A stretch of DNA of 64,000 nucleotides from Sanghuangporus weigelae (GCA_033182465.1 CP137329.1:62001-126000), one strand, 5' to 3'. Numbered from the stretch's first letter, positions 34,452 through 47,272 are shown. Notes: a model not told the origin generated them from the sequence alone. Program-made: numbers and translations.

Positions 34452-35571
34452 ATGGAGGGTACGATGAAAGTCGACCTTCAAGATAAATTCGCCTCATTCG
34501 AGCTCTCGACGCATACCTATAAACGCGTCGACAACGCGCCTATTCTCGTCGATGTTCTTATTCCGAAGAAGCTGATTCAGGAAAGTTCCGATTCTCGGAA
34601 GGTAAAACGGCCTGTAATGATACGCATTCACGGAGGTTGGCTAGTGAGGCAACGCCTCGTATGTTTATCCCAGGTCCGATGATTGACGAAGAAATTAGGT
34701 ACTTGGCAAAAGAGACTATCCACTTTGGTTCTCAGCGTGGGCTCTGGAGCTTGCCCTGAAGCACGATGCAATCATCGTCAATCCGGATTATCGGCTCCTC
34801 CCGGAAGCAAGGACCGATGACATCCTCGACGATATGGATGATCTTTGGAAGTGGATCTGCCATGACCTCGGGAATGAGATTCAGGACCTGGACTCGTGCA
34901 AGGGTATACAAGTTGATCTCGGTAGGATTCTCGTACTTGGAGACAGTGCAGGCGGATATCTCGCCGTTCATACCGCAATCTCATGCTTCAATCCGGAGTC
35001 AAAAGAAAGCGTCCGAGCAATGATCGCAGTCTATCCGATGGTCGACCTCCGTTCACCTTTCTGGACGACAGACTACCCAAAGCAAGTCCTCGACTTCCCG
35101 CAGTTTCCTATCTCCATCATCGATGACTTCCTCGCCTCCATAGCTAACTCCGAGGAGCGTACAGTAGTTTCCAATACAGAGACGGACGACCCCAGACGCG
35201 TGCCTTTGGGTGTAGCTCTGACTCAGCACGGAAGATATCTTGAGGTGTTGGGCACGGATCGTGATCCTGCTCCTGGGAAGCGGAGAATACGCCCAGAAGA
35301 TCGTATCGTAGATGGGAAACTATTGCCTCCGGCGCTCTTCCTACATGGTGCAGACGACACAGCAGTCCCGCGGTCCGGAACCGAGAATTTTGTTGAGCTT
35401 CTGAGGAAGCGCAAAGCAGTGCAGGGGCTGGATGAAGGAATGGATGAGAAGAAAGTACTAAGGCTCGTGGTGGTGCCAGGGGAACATGGCTTCGAGAACG
35501 ACTTCCATATTGACGAAGCGGAGTGGATGGAGGAGAGTATGACATTCGTAGAGAAACATTGGCTGGGGTGA
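34452..35571 (+). CDS. Alpha/beta hydrolase (HSL-type esterase/lipase)
   Basis: Two exons, 34452-34658 and 34699-35571, separated by a 40-base intron, give 359 residues. The oxyanion-hole motif HGGW is at residues 60-63. A region DAIIVNPDYRLLPEAR follows. The nucleophile elbow GDSAGG places Ser152 as nucleophile. The acid is likely Asp in FLHGADDTAVP and the base His in VPGEHGFENDFH. The layout is that of the alpha/beta hydrolase-3 (hormone-sensitive-lipase) family, with no signal peptide, so an intracellular esterase is expected. Substrate unknown. Such enzymes are often annexed to detoxification or secondary metabolism, but no such cluster is visible here. Confidence 0.88.
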
Positions 35572-36022
35572 AGTTTTGAGCATTGCTTCCTCAATCTCAG
35601 TGGAGCCATACATAAGAAGAATAGATACCGACATAGGAGCTTTCGCCTATTCGAAGTGATATTATCGGTACCGACTTCAATGAAGAGAATAGCGACAATT
35701 CTTCCGCAGATCAGTCATCCTATTATTGACGAGTGTTACCGAGCTCTACTTCCTTACTATCATTCGGCACCGAAGGACTCTGTATGTTCCTTTGCGTCTG
35801 ATTCTTGCACATGCAGATATACCTATTCACAAGATATATTAGCTCCGACACATAGGAGTGAAGAAAACATAACTCACGGAGAGGCGGCCTGTCCTGATAA
35901 TATGTACTAGAGAGGGATCCTGTAGAGGCCTTTGGAAGAGAGTGCTTTCGAGATTGTCTTTTCTGCTCTCATCCTTCCCAGCTTCGTCAAACCTAAGCTT
36001 GAGATGATACTGAGTCTAAGAA

Positions 36023-36858
36023 TCATTCGTACAGCTCGTCGGGACGTACATCGTCTTCGGAAATCCGGAAAGGACTTTCCTGTCGCAATTGCATAATCAC
36101 TGAAAACGATAAATCATCTGAAAAATTCGTGCAGGTATAAGCTTCTGTCATATTGAACGAACAGTGGACACACCAGAAGCCTCGAGAGGAAGCAGCTGAG
36201 CATCGATTGCATTGAGTTTGATGAGCATGCCCCTTGCTTGTCTTCGTATGGCCTCCAGCGGGACATTATCGGTTTCAGGCACACTGTCGCCATCAATCAC
36301 GCTATAGAATGAGAAGATAAATTTCTCAAGAGGTGTATCCGACTGGTGAATGCTGATCGTAACCCTTGCAATTCTGTCCTGTATCGGAAGTAAATCTGAG
36401 TGATCTATGTTGAACGATTGAAGATTTATGATATTCACCTCTACTAGCTCTTCACTGATAGCTTTGACGGCCTCGGAGATATATTCGTTTATCGATGGTT
36501 CAATACATTTGAAGACAGGTATGCCGAATTTCACGCGACGCTCAAAGATCTCGATCGGATATACCTGACGGATGCACAAAATGGTGTGCAATGCGACTTC
36601 GACTGTAACCAAGAATAAGCTTCATTCCCAATAAATCAGAGAAGTACTCACGCAGCTCAGCTGTTGCAATGATAGCTTCTGAAAACATTCTTAGATAGAA
36701 TTCACGGAAGATCTGTAGTACAGGTAAACGGGGAACGAACCTAGTTCGCCATTATGTTGCTCTTTCTCATCCTTTCGGTCCGAGTTTGACGAGGGTTCGA
36801 GTTCATCGATCTCAACCGTGGTTTCAACTTCTCGTTCTTCATCTCTCGCTTCTGTCAT
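36023..36858 (-). CDS. REV7: HORMA-domain protein REV7/MAD2B (DNA polymerase zeta subunit)
   Basis: Four exons (36741-36858, 36652-36678, 36174-36602, 36023-36117) give 222 residues, close to other REV7 proteins (about 210). After an acidic lead (MTEARDEEREVETTVE) the HORMA domain reads VEVALHTILCIRQVYPIEIFERRVKFGIPVFKCIEPSINEYISEAVKAI, then IARVTISIHQSDTPLEKFIFSF and EAIRRQARGMLIKLNAIDAQLLPL. The short last exon DDLSFSVIMQLRQESP supplies the safety-belt region. REV7 binds REV3 and REV1 and is needed for translesion DNA synthesis in the nucleus. The 27-base second exon is needed to keep frame. MAD2 is the alternative, but the FERR motif after VYP fits REV7 better. Confidence 0.85.
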
Positions 36859-37198
36859 TTCTAATGATTATGAGCGACATGAAGGTTTAGCCGAGTAGGT
36901 TATTCAAATTTCAAGTTCGTCGGTCGAGTGTGTTCGTCTCGAGTCGTTCGTCGGAAAAGGCCGAGATTTAAATTCCGCTCGATGACATAATACCTAACGA
37001 ACTAGGTTTTTGCGGGCGGGAAACACGGTTGTTCTCCCGAACCATCTCCAAAGCTCCAAAAGGGTTGCTATTGTATCCAGTGCATCGCTCAATTGATCCT
37101 TGATTAGACAGTCCGTGTCCACCACCATCAAATGCACTAGAATGTGCCCTTCTTTTAGTGTGTTCAGGTCAAGGATGCATTAGGGTTTCTTGTTGTCG

Positions 37199-37960
37199 TT
37201 ACAGCGGCGCACTGGATGCGAACTTCCGTAGTGTTCTTGGTGCACTTGGCTGAGCCACTTTTATGCTGCATCTGAAATCTAGAACTGTTGTGATGATTTC
37301 TGGGGTGCCTTCTTCTGCGGAATCAAATACTATTTCATAGAGGTTGTGATATAACACCGCACACTCTCCATCATCCCCGTCGCTCTCCAACGTCCGCCAC
37401 TGATTCACCATGGTCAGTAGTTTGATGCGCTGCCGAAACTTTTCTGATTCTACTCCTTGCTCAGAATGCTTCAGAAGTCATAGCCCGCATGTCAACTGCG
37501 GCAAATTTTGCGTCTACAAAAACTGTGCGTTCTAGTTCCTAAATGATGTACCTTCTCCAATCTCACACATAGTCTTGCACAGATCACTGATGATTGTGAG
37601 TCCTGGCGCAAGGTCCCTAATTCAGGATTGCCAGAGGTTAGCTCACAGCTTTCTGGACAATGTCTCACCAAACACTCTATATTGCATCTGCTATTCATCT
37701 ATAGCCATCAATAAAATCAAAAAGATCGCGCCGGCGTCTGAATCTACGTCCTCAAATCAAGCGTGGGCTTTCATTCCTCTCCACCGCGTCGAGTGTCGTG
37801 TCGAGCCCCCGCGAAGAACTGTCGGAGGTGAGTCAATGGTTATTACCGAGTGGATTCTCTGTCCTAAAAGTTCGGGGATTGAATAGGAGGAACTTCTCGA
37901 TCCTGAAAATCGCGCTTGGGTCTGACAAGATATTCTCTCTTCCCATCCGAGATGCACGAC
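37199..37960 (-). CDS. Possible small spliced orphan gene
   Basis: Minus-strand pieces look coding: DLAPGLTIISDLCKTMCEIGE (about 37550-37620), a donor GTACATC just after it, and a final frame KFRQRIKLLTMVNQWRTLESDGDDGECAVLYHNLYEIVFDSAEEG.. ending at 37199. The linking exons and the start were not resolved, and a stop lies between the pieces without splicing. I do not recognise the protein. Confidence 0.3.
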
Positions 37961-38461
37961 TTTGCATAGATTTCTTACATTATGCTATCAACTAGACAAA
38001 TCCTGTTAGAAATTGCTGTACAACAATTTGTAGATGAACTGACCTTTGTAACCGACTGATTGGTTGATGTTAACGTTCAGGAATATGTCCGAGAAGTCCT
38101 GTCGTATCGGACCGATCACCGTTGCCAAATTCACCTAAATTGCTAGTTTTGCAAGTTTTACATACAATATCGACTTTTTGCAAGTTATGCTGCGTGCTCG
38201 TGTGCACCCTCCAAGCGGTTTTGAAAAGAAGCAAAAGAGTATACAAAGGTTTTACAAAAATCGCCGTCGCTTTCTTTCGAGAGTCTATGTCTATGATAAA
38301 TAAATTAAAGGGATAAAGGCATCACGCCAACCAGTATTCCAATGAGATGGATCGAGGACAAAAAACAAAAACACGTGGCCTTTTTGAACGTGCATTTACA
38401 AGGAGAGGTCGCGTTTCACGCCGAACAAGGGTACATCAGTGGATTTTACACCCGAACAGTC

Positions 38462-39303
38462 TCACGAGCACTCGAGTAGCTCAGAATGTTCTGAATGTCG
38501 CAAGGACAACAAAGTCAGAGTCTGGACTCCATCATAAGAGGCAGCGTCTATCCGTACCTTCGGTGTCGACTGTGAGTCTCGGTTCGCTTCATAAAGTTCA
38601 TACGCCGCTCCAAGACCGATCAAGCCTACCACCGTTCCGGCAACCGCAGATGTAGAAGTATTCGCACCAGTCTATAACATAATGAGCGTCATCATCAACG
38701 AATCACAGCCTGAGTTAGAGAGGGAATACATACCTTCTTCAACTGCACTGGCACCTTCCGCGGTGGACGAGCAGGCCCGTCGTAGATTATCGGATCAGGC
38801 ATCGCAGGTGCGGAGGCGTGATCTTTCATTTCGCCGGTCAAAGCCGACGCAGAAGCGACAGTGGAAGAAGCGCGCACGTGGCGGGAAGTGACCCGCGGCG
38901 GGTTGCGAGGGCGGGCCGGGCCATCAAACATAACTGCTGATCCATCGTTGACGTTCCGGTGATGCGCAAGAGTCGACATCTGGCGCGCCTGAGGCTGCTG
39001 GGCGAGAGTCTGCGGGTGAGAAGTTGGTTGGGATCTATGCATTACGTGCTCATCAGACGCGACAGCAGTGACAGAAGCATTCGCGTCTTGAGGTTGTGGC
39101 CGAAAATGGGAAGGATAATACTTTCGAGACGGTGAAAGCCTAGCGTTGCCTATCGGATCCTCCTCAAAAATCAAACGGCCCGGCGTGTCAAAGATATCAC
39201 TCGAAGCGAGCATCGAGGCCGCCCTAGAGCTCGAACAAGCGTTGAATGATGAGCGAGCGTGCACAAGCGCAGGTCTGCTGGTAGTCTTGGCAGCAGTCAG
39301 CAT
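38462..39303 (-). CDS. Orphan protein with presequence-like N-terminus and glycine-rich membrane helix
   Basis: Exon 38734-39303 (190 codons) begins MLTAAKTTSRPALVHARSSF, a basic, Ser/Ala-rich start like a mitochondrial presequence. It carries two similar motifs, VMFDGPARPRNPP and IIYDGPARPPRKVP. After a GTATGT..ATAG intron a second exon starts at 38671 with TGANTSTSAVAGTVVGLIGLGAAYELYEANRD, a likely single membrane helix, and can run to TGA 38462. A donor GTACGG soon after ANRDSQSTPK could shorten it. I do not recognise the family; an inner-mitochondrial-membrane protein is a guess. Confidence 0.55.
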
Positions 39304-40774
39304 TTTCGCATAGATGTGCAGTAGTGTCCTTGTTTATCGTACTGAGATTGAAGAACACGACGCCGGAAAACCAGTAGAGCATGTTGAGGTCCTTATATCA
39401 GTGCTGGAGAGTGCTTGGGAACTTTCTTCATTATCAGACAGATAACCGACAGCAAGCACGCGATAACTACCTTTTGCAAGCTCCATTGTGCCATTGCATC
39501 CATGCGAAGTACTCAGCCGTGGAGTTAGACGATACTCTCGAAGACCGATCCAAGTACTAGGCCGAGGAAAATCTGTGCCTCTCGCCTCGCTGCCAGCTTC
39601 TAAGGCACTGCTCTTTCGCGATAAAACTTGGCATTCACCTGCATTGGGAGCTTTCTGCTCCAATGATGAATAGCTACAGAGCAAAGCGGAGAGATGTGAA
39701 GCGGCGATAATGCGTCAGTTAAGCGATGTGACTAATTGCGAAAGAGACCGGTTCGCGCTTTATCCATGACATCGCTTTGAAGAAAAACGATAAAGACGCG
39801 GTAAAATAAGCGCGGAGTCCATCTTGACAGTCGCAAGGAAAGAATCGGGACAAATTGTGGGGAATAACGTCATGCAGCTGGAGAGGGAACGCAATGTAGG
39901 ATCAGCTTGGAGGTTCACAGGTCGCAAAGTCCTCGCTAAAGGATGCGAGGTTGGAAAATTCACAGAAAATCCTCGAGCACATACCTCCGCACAAAGCCCG
40001 AAGAGCTCACAAACGTGTATTACACTAATGCCCTTCTCCCCAGCGGTTCAAATTGAGAGTCTTGGCGGGTTCCAGAAGGCCAGCCACACTAAGTTACGAG
40101 CGTGAGACTCCCGGCGATGGGTGAGATGCGTAGCCAGTCGAGTGGAGATATTAAGCAACGGTCGGGACAGAGCTAAACACACCAGAGCCAACGTCCGAGT
40201 CGATTATGGCACTAGCGGAGGTCCGTCAGGGATGATCAACGATCACCGAGGTTGCGAGATCATGATTGCCCGAGGAGCGCTGCTTTTACTCCTCAAACCT
40301 GAATAGAAGGCCCATAAACCATAGCCTAAGCCGTTCTGGATTCAATGAGGCGCCTGAAGTCATTCCGGAAGCGACTAGTTGCTCCCAGGTTCGGTTATGT
40401 GTTTGTGTGCTGAAAAGAAGTTGACAGTTGACCGGAACTTCCGAGTTGGGATTGGTCGGATGTAACGCACGTGCTGTGTGAGAAATAAAATTACGTAATA
40501 AATACTAACCTAACGTTCTTTTTCCGTTCGCTATGTGCTTACCAGCTCGATTTCATGTCTTAAGTACATTTTCCTAATTACTTTGGGGTGTTTTTCGAAA
40601 ATCTGGCTATCTAAAGAAGGCCGGGTCTCAAGTTTACAATCGACCGAGTCGAGAGAAAATTAGGACGCGCTTATCAGAATATCTGTCCGGCATGAGTAAA
40701 TCGGTATCAGGAGGAAAGAAGAAGTCATGAGAAGATAGGATGCGTCAATCATATCTTTGTCACTCTCTCTCAAC
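39304..40774. other. Intergenic, mostly empty
   Basis: Holds a 116-codon minus-strand frame (39334-39684) that does not begin with ATG; its part from MELAKGSYRVLAVGYLSDNEE might be an exon, without other support. The rest shows no gene. The right part should be the promoter of the hydantoinase-like gene. Confidence 0.35.
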
Positions 40775-43700
40775 ATGGTGATGAAATACCGCATAGGTAT
40801 TGATGTTGGAGGTGGGTTTCGGTTCCTGTGTCACGAAAATGTATTACCATTTTGCGACATCTTGCAGGCACGAACACAGACGCGGTGATCTTGAATAATA
40901 CCAATGTATCCTCGCAAAATGCAATAGTCGCTTGGCACAAGTCGCCGACCACTCCAGACGTCACCACCGGGATCGCGTCAGCTTTGGACATCGTGCTGGA
41001 GGACTCCCAAATCGAGAAGAGCGATATCCTGTATATTTCTATTGGCACAACTCGTACGTTGTTCGAATACATAGATAAACTTCTCTTCTCAATTGTGTTT
41101 GAATTAAAAATGCGTAGACTTCTTGAATGCCGTGGTTGAAGCAGACCCTAGGCGGTTATCAAAGGTTGCAGTACTCAGACTCTCTGGCCCGTATACTGCC
41201 AGATGTCCGCCCTTCATTGATTTCCCAGTGCGACTTCGTGCGATCATCGAAGGACATGTAGCAATCTTAGACGGCGGACTGGAAAGTATGGCGACATTTG
41301 CTTATTTCGCCGTTTGTCCTTTCTCATTATATATCGATTTTAGTCGACGGGAAGGAAATCGTTCCCATCAACGAAGCTCAGATTAAACAACAATGTGAGA
41401 TAATACTCTCGAAAGGCATCAAGAGTATTGTCGTTGTCGGTGTGTTCTCGCCTCTTGCCTCCGCTGGGACGCAAGAAGAGTACGTCAAGAGACTTATCCA
41501 AGATAATCTCGGAGATGGCGTTAGTGTCGTGTGCTCAAAAGATGGTAAGATCACTGTCGCCAATGTGTGGTATTTCTACTGAGAGACTTCCCAGTCGGAC
41601 ATATCGGACTCCTAGAGAGAGAGAATGCATCCATCTTAAATGCCTCTATACTGTCGTTCGCAAAGCGTACCGTCGCAGCCTACCATGCAGTTTTGAACCG
41701 CCTAAACCTGTCATGTCCACTGTTTCTTACTCAGGTGCATATCTTGTTGCTATTATTAATAGCACCCTTAAATTGAGGTATATCTTGGCAGCTGGATGGA
41801 ACTCTTGTTCCATCTTCCATCGCTGCAACGGTACCTATTCGCACCTTTTCCAATGGTCCGACCAATTCCATGCGTGGAGCCGCCTTTCTTGCCGGCTTAG
41901 CTGAGACTCGCCAAGAAGTTGGGAAGCCGAAGATTGTCATCGATGTCGGCGGAACTACAACGGACGTGGGCGTTCTGCTGCCTTCTGGATTTCCAAGGAA
42001 GGCTGCCGCATTTACCTACGGTAAGATTTCTTTCTCTACCAAGCCAATTTTGATTCTGAGAACCCATTCGACGCGTTTCGGAAGTCGGAGGTGCTAGGAC
42101 CAGGTCAGTATCTTTGTTCATCCAAATCCCGCAATCGATTTCTGACCATATGCTATACAGCTTCTCGATGCCAGATATCCATAGTATCGGCCTTGGCGGT
42201 GGGTCGCGCGTGCGCTTCCTACTCTCAGGTCAAGCAATCGTTGGTCCCGACTCTGTCGGACATGCTATCCTATCGGAAGCTCTTGTTTTTGGTGGAGAGA
42301 CTCTTACGGCGACAGATATCGCCGCCGCCTCCGCCCTTCGCGAATCAGGAGGAGAGGAAGCTTCTGAATCTGCATTTATTGGTGATAGTGCGAATTTACA
42401 CGGAAAACTTACATCACCTCAGATCGATGCCGCTCTCGATCGCATTCGGAAGATCCTCGAGGGAGCGATTGACAAGATGAAGACCGAGCCAGGTGACATC
42501 GAACTGCTCCTTGTCGGAGGAGGCGCCGTTATCGTACCTTCGACTCTGGCGGGAATCTCTAGTATTGTCCGACCTCCATTCTTTGATGTTGCAAACGCGG
42601 TTGGCGCTGCGATAGCTCGTGTTGCTGGTGGCGTAGATCGCATAGAAATCCCTGGCGGAAAGAATGGTGGAATCGAAGAGATCGTGGAGCGGTGCAAACA
42701 GGAGGCCATCAGGAGGGCTGTCGAAGCTGGCGCAAACGAGATTGCCGTGGAAGTCGCAGAAGTAGCTGTCATCCAACTCCCGGTACGATGATTCCGCAAT
42801 TATGGCTCGCGGCCAGTAGCTAATACTGAACCTAATTGACAAAGTATGTCGCTAATCATGCATCACGCATCATCGTCAGGGCTGTGGGAGATCTGGACCT
42901 CTCCTCGGTCATACATCAATCAGACAATGTCAAGTTCATGGAGAAGATTGCTCTCAACGATGTCTTCGATAATGATGCGCATGAAACAACTTCTTCGGCC
43001 GGCCGAGGGGAGTCCGAGCACGAGCCGGTAAACCCTGCTGCTTACCGTCCTGATGTATCCTCCGACGGTGTCTGGACGCTCTCAGAAACTGACGTCGGCG
43101 AGTCTCTACATTACTATCTCTAAAATCTTAAAACGTACCTCTTACTGTGCATTTATCTTTAGAATGGCTTTCAGAAGGATGCGCTGTACTAGGCTGCGGA
43201 GGTGGTGGTGCAACTTACGCTGCATTCCTCATGGCTCGCGAGGCGATTCGCAGGGGACGTCGGATTCGTGTCGTAAGCGCAGATTATCTGTTGGACAAAG
43301 ACACTCCGAGTAGCAATAATAGGCGTGATGACTGGGTTATGCCATGTGGTTTCATGGGTAGTCCTAGTGTGTCGAGCGAACGAATTCCGTCAGGACAAGA
43401 AATTCCGACGGCTTGTATTAGCTCTATGCGCTTTCTTGGCATTTCCAAACAGCAAATCGTGGCAGTTATTTCGTATGTGTTCTCCAAGCTGCTGTGCTTG
43501 GACGTCCCTGCTTACTAGTTAGACTTTAGTGACGAAATTGGCGGTAAGAATGGACTGGAACCTATGTTATTAGCTGCTCAGGATGATTTTGATTATCCTG
43601 TTGTGGACGGTCAGTCCTGTTCACAGTGTCAGGTCGATGGGACGGTGACTAACAATTGAGACAGGTGATTTGATGGGACGAGCTTATCCAAGACTAGAGC

Positions 43701-44874
43701 AAATTCTTCCGTGCATTTTCAAGCAGAACGGGTGAGTCTTCTTAGTTCCTGACTCGGATCATCTAATTCCTTTGCTAGGCTGTATCCAGTATCTGCGGCG
43801 GATGGCGTCGGGAACTGTATGGTTGGTAATAATGTCGATGCATCAATAACCATTTCAAACCTCCGTTTTCGATTGCCCTCCTTTTCTTCAGATTGTCCCG
43901 ACAGCTCGGAATAGTCCGATCGTTGAGGATATTCTTCGCGCAGCTTGCACGGTTCTCGGATCTTCTGTAGCCTTATCGATCAGTCCTTTGCGTGCGAGGG
44001 AACTAAAGCAGCACGCGATACTCGGTACAACAAGTCAGGCGTGGCGGATTGGGCGAGCCATTGCTTTGTGCCGGAAGACTAGGTGCGGCATTTTCTCCCG
44101 TGTCGCCGACCGCATTTCTCATACATTCATAGTAATATTCGAGGTATCCCGGATGCCATCTCCGCTTTACAAGATGGAAAGTGTCTCTTTAACGGGAAGG
44201 TATGCAATCACCCCATTGCTTGATATTCTCCGCCAGTTCATGAATTTAACATTGCTATAAGATCATTGACGTACAACGCGTGAGTTTCCTGCACCTATTG
44301 TCTGCAGTATAAGGCAGTGCTCACAGAATCTACTTATTAGGAGGTCAGGGGTGGCTTCACGCACGGAAAGATTACAATTGCGCCCCTTTTGCAGGATGAA
44401 CTCGAAAGCACTACTTCCTCAGTTATGAATGCCGCTCCTGGTACTCGACTAGTCATACCGTTCCAAAATGAGAATCTTTACGCGGAACTGCATGACGAAA
44501 GTGGATTTCCGAAGGTCGTTGCTCCCATCTTGTATGCCAAGGTCGTCGTATTGAATGATTTTTCTCCTCAGATTATTTGTTCCGTGCCGGACCTGATAGC
44601 CGTCCTTGATTCCCAGAACGGTGCTTCTATTGGGACTCAGGATTACCGCTATGGCTTACGAGTGACTGTCCTGGGGTTGTCTTGCGACCCCAGATGGATC
44701 ACACCCAAAGGACTCGAAATCGGTGGTCCGAGGGCATTCGGGTCTGTCGTCCCTAGTTCAGCAGAGAAGTATCACTGACTATCTCTACCTACTAGATTCA
44801 GTCACGAGTACGTGCCAATTGGATCGTACACTGAGCCGCACAGCGTTATAAAGCAGTATGCACAGGCTAGCTAG
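40775..44874 (+). CDS. Hydantoinase/oxoprolinase (HyuA-like) fused to DUF917
   Basis: A many-exon gene starting MVMKYRIGIDVGG at 40775. Exon 1 ends at 40811, and the next (40868-41053) continues GTNTDAVILNNTNV, the nucleotide-binding start of the family. Further landmarks are FLNAVVEADPRRLSKVAVLRL, IVPINEAQIKQQCEIILSKGIKSIVVVGVFSP, FSSGPTNSMRGAAFLAG, a second phosphate motif IVIDVGGTTTDVGVL (41935-41980) and GLGGGSRVRF. The C-terminal third is DUF917: LSEGCAVLGCGGGGATYAAFLMA (43160), DDWVMPCGFMGSPSV, DGDLMGRAYPRLEQ, GGFTHGKITIAP and GLEIGGPRAFGFSHEYVPIGSY, ending at TAG 44872. In bacteria these two families are adjacent genes; here they form one chain of roughly 950 residues. It should use ATP to open a cyclic amide, substrate unknown. 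No break was found, though not every exon was fixed. Confidence 0.88.
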
Positions 44875-46044
44875 ATAGGTAAGCGAGCAAGCATTTCCTT
44901 TCATGTAACAACATGTTCAGTCGAACTACACAGATGCTTGTTGTTCATGTTAAATATCCATTGCTCTTCATATATAAGTCGGCAATGTCTACGTAAACAT
45001 TTCGCGTAGCGATCACTACGTATATTCAAAGGTAAGTAACGGGTATTCTCGACAGCTTTGTGCACCTTTGCTCCTCTGTCTTCGCGATAAACCTCAACTA
45101 GACTTCAAACAGAGCGTTGCTCTGGTCACTGGATATGGTCCAAAGTAATCACTGATCCTTGTATCGCATTTCGTGAACGCCATGTACAAATTTGCAGCCA
45201 GCCATCTTTGACTATGCCTTGGAATTTGTCTTCCGCTTATTTGGGGAAAGGATCAAATCGAGCTTTGTGGACTAAAGAAATAAGCCGCCAGTCACCCTTG
45301 ATCTTGCGATTATTCTGATGCCGTTGCGCAGCGACCCTATTAAAAAACTTGACATGATCAATGTCATCCTTGGCTTTCTTGTCAGAGATCACATTCTCGA
45401 TGATGATGAGAGGACGTACCCCTCGGAGTCCAGCAATCGGAGGCCCGAAACTCCGTCATGCCAACGACTGTTGTAATCAATCGTTGTAACCTGCTTTTCT
45501 CTAATAAGGGTTCGGTCATGGTATTCGTTTAGAACTTCTGGCTTTCCTTACTGGCAGAAGCAGTAACCCCGCAAAATGTTCACGAGGTTCTTCAGCATGT
45601 TCCTCTTTTAGCAGGACGGGATATATGAACGTGCAATAGTTCACTTTTCCTATTTCTCTCGGATATCCGAGTGATAGACATTGGTGATGTCTGTTGAAAT
45701 TGGGTCGCTATGTATGCCACAAATGATCTTAACTTTGCAACTTGCATCATTGTGATTAGAAGAGATAGTAAGATCGTAGGACGGAAAGAGGCCTAGAAAG
45801 ATCCCGAGAGGGGAATATCCTTATTGGAATGTCATTGCGATGCGCGAACCAAAACTGGTGGTGATTTTCCATGACATACTCGGTGCTGATGAACGCCTAG
45901 TAATATTATTTATTTCATGGAAGAAGCGCATGCGCGGATAATAAATAAGTTCTTAGCCACAGTTCTGTTCTATACAAGTTTGTTATAGCTAGAAATTCTA
46001 ACATAACTCTAGCTGAAAATGTAGTTACAATCTGCGTATATTCC
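44875..46044. other. Gene-free stretch
   Basis: About 1.2 kb without open frames longer than 60 codons. I see no repeat, RNA gene or recognisable relic. Confidence 0.45.
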
Positions 46045-46618
46045 TTATTTCTTGTCTACTTTCTCGTGAACAGAGCTCAGCAAGCTATTTATGACAGTGC
46101 TAGCTGCTGCATCAGAAGAGAAGAACGACAAGACGCCGCTCTCGCATCTCAAGAAAGCATTCATAAAGCTCGACGTGGAGGTCCCTTCTGCGATCTTCAC
46201 GTACTTAGCATTCGGAAGTTCAAGCACGACTGTCATCCAACAAATGCCCGTTAAATTCAATTTATATGGTTCCATATTGATGGTGCGTACCTTTGACCTT
46301 GTACGGAATTTGTTGTATCAATTGAGCATCCGGGCTACTGTAGAAGAGCCTGACAGTTTTGAGGCGACTATCGCTAAGTTTGTCTGCATCGGCTTTCAGG
46401 CCTAGAACGTGGATTCATAAGAAACGGGAATGTAAACGATGATATCCTTCGGATGTACGTGTCCAGAGCATACCTTTGACAAAGTCCCTGAGGTTATCGT
46501 CAATACCCGTATTCTCTGTGAGCTCGATCCAGCCTCTGATTGAGGTATACTTGTATGAATGGTGGGTGCTATCTTTCGTTGCCGATGCGGCCGTGCTGTG
46601 GCTCTTGTCTACGGACAT
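46045..46618 (-). CDS. Small orphan protein, 146 residues
   Basis: Three exons (46474-46618, 46291-46401, 46045-46229) join in frame. The protein runs MSVDKSHSTAASATKDSTHHSY, then SIRGWIELTENTGIDDNLRDFVKGLKADADKLSDSRLKTVRLFYSSPDAQLIQQIPYKVKVVLELPNAKYVKIAEG, then a Ser/Ala-rich C-terminus ending VHEKVDKK. No signal peptide or membrane helix is evident. I do not recognise the family. The good phases and the TATA element upstream support a real gene. Confidence 0.6.
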
Positions 46619-46706
46619 AGTTGGATTCTCGAGTGAAGACCTGCAATGAGCTTCGTACGGATATTGGATTGGGATGGAAGGAAGGCTAGGCGAGCAAAGA
46701 GCCAGG

Positions 46707-46714
46707 TATTTATA
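46707..46714 (-). promoter_or_regulatory. TATA box of the small orphan gene
   Basis: TATAAATA on the minus strand lies 88 bases before the ATG at 46618, with a C/T-rich stretch between that resembles a fungal transcription start region. Confidence 0.5.
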
Positions 46715-47272
46715 ATATCTGTCCAAGACGCGCTAAAGCGGATCCGCTGTCAGGACCATAAAGAAGAATGTAAATCTTGATCAAGAGAAATTTGTGGCGG
46801 AAAGTGAATCATGATGTCTTGGGCTATACTGGAAGCGATCTAGCACGACGGAAAGGCGCAAGTCCACAGCAATCAAAATTGACATCAAGACAGGATAAGG
46901 CTTTGATGATGAGCAGTCGAAGAGGATAAAGTACACGATGTGGCGATCATACAGTAATGCAAAGGAACCGCAATTATGCCTGCCGAATACGCGGCTAGTG
47001 CGAGCTTTAGTTCAAAAGCGGGAACCAGTCTAGACAGGAGCAAAGTGGCGCAGAAGAACTCCCTTGGTACGTGTAGCTTTGCAAAGTTTCCGTAAGTGAA
47101 CAGCGAATCCATGCTAGAGATTTTGTAACGGCATATATGGATGGGTAAGATCAATAGGAGATACACGCGCATCAGCAGTTCCTTTTGGTATTTTCGTCTT
47201 TCCGTAGTAGGCAACTCGGCTTATTCGGCTAATTCATATGGTTCAAACCAAATATTCGCCTTGGTGAGCGTA
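46715..47272. other. Gene-free stretch
   Basis: The sequence between the promoter of the small orphan gene and the MITE-like element has no convincing exon. The minus-strand frame at 46885-47214 is hydrophobic but unsupported by splice sites or similarity. Confidence 0.35.
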
